The translations under genes and the position numbers were made by a program. A DNA stretch of 24,885 nucleotides. Source: Bacteroidales bacterium UBA4788 (GTDB lineage: Bacteria > Bacteroidota > Bacteroidia > Bacteroidales > VadinHA17). Position 1 is the stretch's first letter, and every line of letters starts with the position of its first letter. This document shows positions 1 through 5,352 of the stretch, piece by piece. A model generated the notes under the pieces. It had not been told where the DNA came from. It was given only the letters and a program-made list of their open reading frames with translations, and made no database searches. The stretch is taken from assembly GCA_002402965.1 (NCBI GenBank), contig DHGW01000047.1, forward strand, positions 1-24,885, read 5' to 3'.

Positions 1-789
1 GCTGTTCCTTACCAGGAGGCCTGCCACCTTCCCGGTTAGTGATGTTCCGATATCCACTCCCTTCACAGTGGAGACTGTTTCTCCACTTAACTTCTGAACG
101 GCATAGCCGAGAGCTTTTTCCTCCCTTCTTATACCCAGTGCGGTCACAACGACAGCATCCATGCCAATAAGTTCCTCGGCCAATACTACCTCAAAGTAAG
201 TCTGAGATCCCACAGGAATCTCCTCACTCTTCATACCGATGAATGAGAAAATAAGCACGTCAGAAGACAGCACGTTGTCAAGTGAGAATGTGCCATCCAT
301 CGCTGTTGCCGTGCCAAGGATCCTGCCCTTGACTGCCACCGTAACACCCGGAAGGGGTTCACCTTTGGCTCCGGAAACTTTACCGGAAACTTTGATCTGC
401 TGTGCTATTGATGCATCAGCCAGGTAACCCGGTGCAAGAATGATCTTACGGTCAATGATCGTATGGGTCACATCCGTTCCTGCGAACAGCTTGTCCAGGA
501 CAGCGTCAATGAGCTGATTATTGGCGGCAAGCGAGACCTTGCGTTCCGTGTCGAGGAGCTTTTCATTGTAAAGGAAAAAGAATTCCGTCTCCTCTTCAAT
601 CTTGTCTAGCACAGTAACAAGTCTTTCGTCAGTTACGCTGAGCGTAAGTCTTGTCTTCTGGGAGTATGCATCCGTTGCATGCGCCTGCAGGATCCCAAGT
701 AGCATAAATGCAAGTATTATCCGCATCGTAAGAAGGATTTTTTTCAGGGGACGGCTGAACGTCCTCCCCCGGTGGTTGGTTTTTTTCAT
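1..789 (-). CDS. SusC/RagA-family TonB-dependent outer membrane receptor, N-terminal part (cut by left edge)
   Basis: The minus strand is open from an ATG at 789 to the window edge, giving 263 residues with no stop. The order is a long signal peptide (about residues 1-44, ending near DAYSQ), an STN domain (about 47-117), a carboxypeptidase-regulatory-like beta domain (about 133-203, with KVSGKVSGAKGEPLPGVTV and DGTFSL), a TonB-box-like stretch (MDAVVVTALG, about 210-219) and the start of the plug (ALGYAVQKL). This is the signature of SusC-like receptors that import oligosaccharides or other large ligands across the outer membrane with TonB energy and a SusD partner. The STN domain normally contacts the FecR-type anti-sigma factor, which is encoded immediately upstream, so this is a transducer-type receptor. 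The rest of the barrel and any susD lie beyond position 1. The ligand is unknown. Confidence 0.93.
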   Translation of the reverse strand, partial: MKKTNHRGRTFSRPLKKILLTMRIILAFMLLGILQAHATDAYSQKTRLTLSVTDERLVTVLDKIEEETEFFFLYNEKLLDTERKVSLAANNQLIDAVLDKLFAGTDVTHTIIDRKIILAPGYLADASIAQQIKVSGKVSGAKGEPLPGVTVAVKGRILGTATAMDGTFSLDNVLSSDVLIFSFIGMKSEEIPVGSQTYFEVVLAEELIGMDAVVVTALGIRREEKALGYAVQKLSGETVSTVKGVDIGTSLTGKVAGLLVRNS

Positions 790-836
790 AACTTTGAAAG
801 TTTTCAGGTTAAAAAATATCGTTAAAGATGTTTTTT

Positions 837-868
837 AAGGAAGTCGTTGCAGCGATTTCCTTTTTTTT
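837..868 (+). terminator. Hairpin plus T-run, reads as an intrinsic terminator on the plus strand
   Basis: AAGGAAGTCG (837-846) pairs with CGATTTCCTT (853-862) around a 6-base loop, including one G-U pair, and is followed directly by TTTTTT. In plus-strand RNA this is a 10-bp stem with a U-tract. In minus-strand RNA the same place has a C-A mismatch and is followed by A residues, so it would not terminate the fecR-susC transcript. It lies in the 140-base gap between fecR and susC. Confidence 0.5.
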
Positions 869-929
869 GTCTCTTCTTAAGGGCTGTCGATTCTTTTCAT
901 AGGGTTGCGGGGTTTTGGTTAAGAGTTTT

Positions 930-1967
930 TCATTTCATATAAATCTTTACCACACTCCTGGTGTAGGTTGAGTCTTCAGCAATCACCCTGGGGGTAATCT
1001 CATACCTGATGGGCGAGGTCATGCTCAGGAACTTCAGCACCTCTTCAAGCGGGTCATCCTCAAAGGTTGCGCGGAAGGAGAATTTTTCCAGATCCTCGTC
1101 CATGATCTCCACCTTAACATTGTACCAGCGCTCGATCCTCCTGGCAACCTCTGACATCGAATCGCTCCTGAAGACGAGTTTGCCTTCAGTCCATGATGAG
1201 TATTTCGATGGATCTGCCGTACTCCTGGTAACTTTTCCATTCTCATAGACAAGTCGCTCCGACGGAGTCATGACCATTCCTTCCTTGTAGTTGCCGCAAC
1301 TGACCAGCACCTTCCCGTTTTCAAGAACTACCTCTGTATAGTTCTCTTCAGGATAAGCACTCACGTTGAATGCTGTACCCAGGACGGTCAGATCGAGATC
1401 ACCTGCGTCAATCGCGAAGGGATGTTTCTCATCATGAGCCACCTCGAACCAGGCTTCGCCGGTGAGGGCGACGGAACGATCCCCGGTGAAGGGCATTGAA
1501 TATGTCAGTGTTGATCCGCTGTTGAGCATTCCCTCTGTGCCGTCAGGCAGGGTGAATGATACGCGTGATCCGGCAGGCGCATAGATTGATGTTACTGCTG
1601 GCTGTCCGTTGTTCCCCGTTCTGTCACGGAGAAGAAGAAAACCGGCACCGGCAAGAAGGGGGATCAGTATTATGGCGGCAGCCCTGGAATAAAATGCTGT
1701 CACCCGTTCTGTCAGACTCCTGCTCCTGCCGTACTCATTCAGTCTTATCCGGTGATGTATCCTGTCAAGCGCCGGAGATAAATTCTCCTCAGCAGGTATA
1801 TCACTGTTCATTAGCCCGTTCCAGTCCTCCTCAAGAAAATTTCTGAGGCCGTGATTATCCTCGCCGCCGGCCATCATGGAAATTACCTCCTCAGCATCCC
1901 CCGGGCCGGGGTTGCCGTTGATATAGTTTGTAAGCTTCTCTCTTTCCTTGTTATTGATCAATCTCAT
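930..1967 (-). CDS. FecR-family anti-sigma factor
   Basis: This 345-residue protein has the standard Bacteroidota FecR layout: a cytoplasmic N-terminal region that binds the sigma factor (about 1-90), one membrane segment (about 95-113, AAAIILIPLLAGAGFLLL), a periplasmic FecR domain (about 125-225, with PDGTEGMLNSGSTL, ALTGEAWFEVAHD and VLGTAFNVSAY) and a C-terminal DUF4974 domain (about 262-335, LVFRSDSMSEVARRIERWY). It holds the ECF sigma factor inactive until the STN domain of the neighbouring receptor signals ligand binding. It lies between the sigma gene (115-base gap) and the susC-type gene (140-base gap), all on the minus strand, which is the usual order. The ATG at 1967 is the only reasonable start. 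Nothing looks truncated. Confidence 0.94.
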   Translation of the reverse strand: MRLINNKEREKLTNYINGNPGPGDAEEVISMMAGGEDNHGLRNFLEEDWNGLMNSDIPAEENLSPALDRIHHRIRLNEYGRSRSLTERVTAFYSRAAAIILIPLLAGAGFLLLRDRTGNNGQPAVTSIYAPAGSRVSFTLPDGTEGMLNSGSTLTYSMPFTGDRSVALTGEAWFEVAHDEKHPFAIDAGDLDLTVLGTAFNVSAYPEENYTEVVLENGKVLVSCGNYKEGMVMTPSERLVYENGKVTRSTADPSKYSSWTEGKLVFRSDSMSEVARRIERWYNVKVEIMDEDLEKFSFRATFEDDPLEEVLKFLSMTSPIRYEITPRVIAEDSTYTRSVVKIYMK

Positions 1968-2082
1968 CTAATATCCGGTTTTCCGGGGATTATCTTCCCC
2001 ATGATGCATCTAATACCCGTGAAGGTCAGAAATCTCACATAAGAAATGAAAAAATATTCGAAAGGGGATCAGGAGGATACTC

Positions 2083-2661
2083 TCAGAAGAGAAAAAGGGC
2101 AGCAAAGAGGATGACTGACAGGTTTTCGTGTGCCAGCCTGCTGCGGATAATCCGGATCGTTGCAGAGACATAGTTATCAACAGTTCCGGGTGAGAGGCCA
2201 AGTCCGGCGGCCACCTCCTTCGAGTGCTTTCCGTCGATCTTGCACATATAAAATGCTTTCCTCTGGGTTTCAGGTAATCCTGCAATTATCTTTTCCACCT
2301 CAGCCAGGAGAGACTGAAATTCAGTACCCTCTTCCGGAGTAGTGTCTGATAGTTTGCCCGTGAGCAGGGTTTCGTCAATGTACTTTTTGAGATAACTTTT
2401 TCTTCTGAAGAACCTGCAGATCTCATTGTATGCAATGGTAAACAGGAACGATTTGAATGAAAGGTTCCTGTCTAGTCTTTTGTGATTTTCCCATACCTTC
2501 ATAAAGACACACTGAACGAGTTCCTCAGCCTCTTCTGCAGACTTCAGGTACTTCATGCTGAAGGCATAAAGACGGCCTGCATACATGTCATAGATCATGT
2601 CAAACGCTTCAAGGTCTCCCTTTTTAAGTCTCTCAACCAGTTCAGTTTCCGTTACGGTCAC
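2083..2661 (-). CDS. ECF-type RNA polymerase sigma-70 factor
   Basis: The protein has sigma region 2 (LVERLKKGDLEAFDMIYDMY, then AEELVQCVFMKVWENHKRL) and region 4 (IAGLPETQRKAFYMCKIDGK, then a helix-turn-helix with SKEVAAGLGLSPGTVDNYV). It lacks regions 1 and 3, as ECF factors do. It should direct RNA polymerase to the receptor locus when released by the FecR protein encoded next to it. The frame is open from a TTG at 2685, but that TTG lies inside TATATTTG (2690 to 2683), a match to the Bacteroidota -7 box. I therefore prefer the in-frame GTG at 2661 (192 residues, MTVTETELV...), which sits 21 bases after the box, like rhaT and tyrS here. The C-terminus ends in a hydrophobic tail (VILFAALFLF). 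Confidence 0.92.
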   Translation of the reverse strand: MTVTETELVERLKKGDLEAFDMIYDMYAGRLYAFSMKYLKSAEEAEELVQCVFMKVWENHKRLDRNLSFKSFLFTIAYNEICRFFRRKSYLKKYIDETLLTGKLSDTTPEEGTEFQSLLAEVEKIIAGLPETQRKAFYMCKIDGKHSKEVAAGLGLSPGTVDNYVSATIRIIRSRLAHENLSVILFAALFLF

Positions 2662-2682
2662 ATTCAGGGGATTGCATTGTTT

Positions 2683-2690
2683 CAAATATA
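2683..2690 (-). promoter_or_regulatory. Putative Bacteroidota -7 promoter box for the ECF sigma gene
   Basis: Read on the minus strand, 2690 to 2683 is TATATTTG, a full match to the Bacteroidota -7 consensus TAnnTTTG. I see no clear TTG-type -33 element at the usual distance. The box is 21 bases upstream of the preferred GTG start of the sigma gene. Confidence 0.4.
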
Positions 2691-2703
2691 ATCAGAACTG
2701 CTG

Positions 2704-2775
2704 TATCTGATGCTGATTAGCAGGGATGAATTTCCCGGAAGCTGGTGATTGTGTTCAAATGCCCTGCATCAGATA
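2704..2775. repeat. 10-bp inverted repeat in the divergent sigma/esterase intergenic region
   Basis: TATCTGATGC (2704-2713) is exactly reverse-complementary to GCATCAGATA (2766-2775), with 52 bases between the arms. Pairing can extend between CAGGG (2721-2725) and CCCTG (2762-2766) if an 8-base bulge is allowed. The right arm abuts TAACTTTC (2776-2783), a one-mismatch -7 box pointing towards the esterase gene. It could be an operator or a structured leader. Confidence 0.35.
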
Positions 2776-2842
2776 TAACTTTCGCCGTAAAGAATTACTT
2801 TTATCCTCAGGAGTTGTTTAACCAATAAAATCAAGATACGAA

Positions 2843-4552
2843 ATGAAAAGAATTCTCTTCCGGGTACGGTTTGTTGTGCCGGTCATCCTGATACTGATAT
2901 GTACGGCTGGCAGAGCCGATGCCCAGTGTCTCAAACCAGGGCCGCAGGATCTCTCTTTCCTTTCCGCGGTTGATGATACGGACCAGCCATACTCGGTTTA
3001 CATCCCCGAGAACTTTGACGAACAGAAAGCGTATCCGCTGGTAGTCTTTCTTCACGGGGCATGGTCAAACCACCGCCTGGGGATGAGACGGCTTTTCGGC
3101 GTTGGCAACAGCCAGGGATATGATTTCATCAAGCCCGGCAATGTGCCCTATGAGACTGACGTTGAGGCAAGCCGTTACTGGCCTCCGTTCAGGCCGGTGG
3201 ACTATATCGCGGCTGCTCCGCTGGCGCGAGGCACCGCCGGTTACCAGGGCGTTCCGGAGCAGGATGTGTATGATATGATTGATGATCTTAAATCCAGGTT
3301 CCTGATTGACGAGGACAGGATTTACCTTACGGGCCTCTCGATGGGGGGCGGCGGCACTCTCTGGCTCGGCCTCACGCGTCCCGACATATGGGCCGCCATA
3401 GCTCCCGTCTGTCCCGCCCCGCCGGAAGGCACTATGGAACTTGCCGGCAACGCTGCCAACCTGCCGGTGCATCTCTTCATCGGCGACAAGGACTTCCTGT
3501 ACAAAACGGCCACCGAATGGAAGGCGAAGATGGGGACCTCGGCACTGAGGCTTGACTACGTTGAATATCCCGGAGTGGGGCACAACAGCTGGGAGTGGGC
3601 ATACAAGGACGGCTTCATCTTCGACTGGTTTTCTCAGTTCAAAAGGGATCTCTTCCCGGAACAGGTCTCATTCACAACGAAGTGGTTCAGGTACAACAAG
3701 GCTTACTGGGTCACGCTGGATGACATGGTGCCGGGAGAGACTGCATCGATTGAAGCAAAATTCACCGGCCCCAACAGCGTCGAGGTTGTCTCATCAGGAG
3801 TCCGGGCCTTTACCCTCAGCCTTGACGGTCACCAACAGTTCAGCGCCGGAAAGAAACTTACGGTCATTGTAAACGGCAGGTCCTTCATTACCAGGAGTGC
3901 CGACGCGGTATCATTCATGCTCAGGGCCGATAAGTGGGAAAATTCCCGCTTCACCCCGGGCCTCACATCGAAGCAGAAAGGAGCGGAGGGACCGCTTTAT
4001 GCAGCCGTGACCGGCAGCCACGTATATGTTTACGGTACGGCTGACAGCCCTCCGGCCGATGTGCTTGCCGCCCGGCGAAATCAGGCAATGGCAGCCGCCG
4101 ACTGGAGCGGGATGGGAGGGAGGATAATGGTCTTCCCGAGGGTGATTGCCGATAAGGATGTCAGGTCCAGCGACTATGTACGGTCAAACCTTATCCTCTT
4201 CGGTACCCGCGAAACAAATTCCATCATCGAAAAGTTTGCCGACAATCTGCCCTTGCACCTCGATCCTGCGGCGGAGAATTACGGCCTGGTTTATATATTC
4301 CCCATGAACAGGCACTATATTCTGGTCAACTCGGGACTGCCCTGGTGGACACCCCCGAAAAAGCTGGCAGGCCAGGGAGGCTATGCCTTCAGCGGAACAA
4401 AGGTTGAGGCACTCAAGAGCATGGGAGATTACCTGCTCTTCAGGGAGAGTCCGGACGATGCCGTGGCTCAGGGACGCTTTGACAACAACTGGGTTCTTCC
4501 CGCCGAAGCAGCACAAAAGATCGGGGCATCTGGCGTTGTAACCGTGAGATAG
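2843..4552 (+). CDS. Exported alpha/beta-hydrolase (prolyl-oligopeptidase / PHB-depolymerase-like esterase) with unassigned C-terminal half
   Basis: A 569-residue protein with a signal peptide (about 1-27, ending near GRADAQC). Residues about 45-265 form an alpha/beta-hydrolase: an oxyanion-side HG motif (LVVFLHGAWSN), a nucleophile elbow GLSMGGG with Ser166, a likely acid at Asp217 (or Asp215) in GDKDF, and His247 in GHNSW. The family hydrolyses ester or peptide bonds; carbohydrate-ester, polyester and peptide substrates all remain possible. Residues about 265-569 form a second region with many aromatic and beta-like stretches (LILFGTRETNSIIEKFAD, PMNRHYILVNSG) that I recognise only from similar long bacterial hydrolases and cannot name. 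It is transcribed divergently from the sigma gene, so it may or may not belong to that regulon. ATG at 2843 gives a proper signal peptide. Confidence 0.85.
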   Translation: MKRILFRVRFVVPVILILICTAGRADAQCLKPGPQDLSFLSAVDDTDQPYSVYIPENFDEQKAYPLVVFLHGAWSNHRLGMRRLFGVGNSQGYDFIKPGNVPYETDVEASRYWPPFRPVDYIAAAPLARGTAGYQGVPEQDVYDMIDDLKSRFLIDEDRIYLTGLSMGGGGTLWLGLTRPDIWAAIAPVCPAPPEGTMELAGNAANLPVHLFIGDKDFLYKTATEWKAKMGTSALRLDYVEYPGVGHNSWEWAYKDGFIFDWFSQFKRDLFPEQVSFTTKWFRYNKAYWVTLDDMVPGETASIEAKFTGPNSVEVVSSGVRAFTLSLDGHQQFSAGKKLTVIVNGRSFITRSADAVSFMLRADKWENSRFTPGLTSKQKGAEGPLYAAVTGSHVYVYGTADSPPADVLAARRNQAMAAADWSGMGGRIMVFPRVIADKDVRSSDYVRSNLILFGTRETNSIIEKFADNLPLHLDPAAENYGLVYIFPMNRHYILVNSGLPWWTPPKKLAGQGGYAFSGTKVEALKSMGDYLLFRESPDDAVAQGRFDNNWVLPAEAAQKIGASGVVTVR

Positions 4553-4556
4553 TTGC

Positions 4557-4600
4557 TTTCCGGCCGGAAATTTTAACTAATATTGCCCCGAAAATTCCGG
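4557..4600 (+). repeat. Palindrome and inverted repeat between esterase and HAD genes
   Basis: TTTCCGGCCGGAAA (4557-4570) is a perfect 14-base palindrome followed by TTTT, a weak terminator-like structure after the esterase stop. CCGGAAATTTT (4564-4574) can instead pair with AAAATTCCGG (4591-4600), with a 1-base bulge and a 16-base loop, closing two bases before the HAD start codon. The loop contains TAATATTG (4578-4585), one mismatch from the -7 box. Confidence 0.35.
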
Positions 4601-4602
4601 CT

Positions 4603-5214
4603 ATGGCAATTATTAAAAACGTCGTCTTTGACATCGGGGGAGTACTTATCGACTGGAACCCCAGGCACCTCTTCAGGAAAGTGTTTGACAGCGAGGAGGA
4701 GATGGAGTGGTTCCTTTCCAACATCTGTACATACGAATGGAACGTTCAGCAGGACGGGGGCAAGCTCTTCAGTGTTGCCACCGCCGAACTGTCGGCAAAG
4801 TACCCCGGATACAGCGACAAAATAGCAATGTATTACGGCCGCTGGGAGGAGATGCTTGGCGGGGAGATAAAAGGGACGGTTGAGATATTTAATAGCCTTA
4901 AATCGGCCGGAATGCCCATCTATGCACTTTCCAACTGGTCACATGAAGCCTTCCCGGTTGCATTTGAGCGGTATGGCTTTATGAAGGAATTCGACGGGCT
5001 TGTTGTCTCGGGTTACGAGAAGCTTCTGAAGCCCGGTCACGCAATTTACAGGGTGCTGATGGAGCGGTACGGCATCAATCCGGAGGAGTCGGTCTACATT
5101 GATGACAACAAGCCAAATGCCGACGCAGCGGCAGAATTGGGATTCAGGGCAATTCACTTCCTCTCATCCGACCAGTTGAGGGATGACCTCAGGGCTCTCG
5201 GCTTAATCGTCTGA
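4603..5214 (+). CDS. HAD-superfamily (subfamily IA, YihX-like) hydrolase
   Basis: This 203-residue protein carries all four HAD motifs: motif I VVFDIGGVLID with nucleophile Asp10, motif II ALSNWS (Ser110-Asn111), motif III Lys143 in LLKPGHAIYR, and motif IV YIDDNKPNADAA (Asp167-Asp168). The GGV after the nucleophile and the small alpha-helical cap between motifs I and II match the YihX/epoxide-hydrolase-N-type branch, whose E. coli member dephosphorylates glucose-1-phosphate. The actual substrate here is unknown; a sugar phosphate is the likeliest guess. It is cytoplasmic and starts 50 bases after the esterase stop. It could be co-transcribed or use its own weak promoter in that gap. It converges with the M16 protease gene. 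Confidence 0.88.
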   Translation: MAIIKNVVFDIGGVLIDWNPRHLFRKVFDSEEEMEWFLSNICTYEWNVQQDGGKLFSVATAELSAKYPGYSDKIAMYYGRWEEMLGGEIKGTVEIFNSLKSAGMPIYALSNWSHEAFPVAFERYGFMKEFDGLVVSGYEKLLKPGHAIYRVLMERYGINPEESVYIDDNKPNADAAAELGFRAIHFLSSDQLRDDLRALGLIV

Positions 5215-5238
5215 AACACGGACAAGTCTTTCAATCCA

Positions 5239-5349
5239 CAGTCGGCAGACAATCAATAAGTTACTGACTGCCAACTGCGGATTCCCATCCCGACACTTCG
5301 TGTGCGGGATTGGTTCTCCTCCTGCGTCGGAGCTCCAAACTGCCGACTG
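5239..5349. repeat. Inverted repeat with internal hairpin between convergent genes
   Basis: CAGTCGGCAG (5239-5248) and CTGCCGACTG (5340-5349) are exact reverse complements enclosing the gap between the HAD gene and the M16 gene; the right arm ends 3 bases before the M16 stop. Between them lie another GGCAGTC-type unit on the minus strand (CTGACTGCCAACTGC, 5264-5278) and a strong hairpin, ATCCCGACAC (5287-5296) with GTGTGCGGGAT (5300-5310), 10 bp with one bulged G and a TTC loop. The hairpin lacks a T-run but could end transcription from both sides. The whole looks like a degenerate intergenic repeat element. Confidence 0.45.
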
Positions 5350-5352
5350 GCG

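Noticed and set aside
3065..3583. 172-residue antisense frame inside the esterase gene
   Set aside because: It is opposite the catalytic part, rich in Arg, Gly and Pro as expected for an antisense shadow, with no family resemblance.
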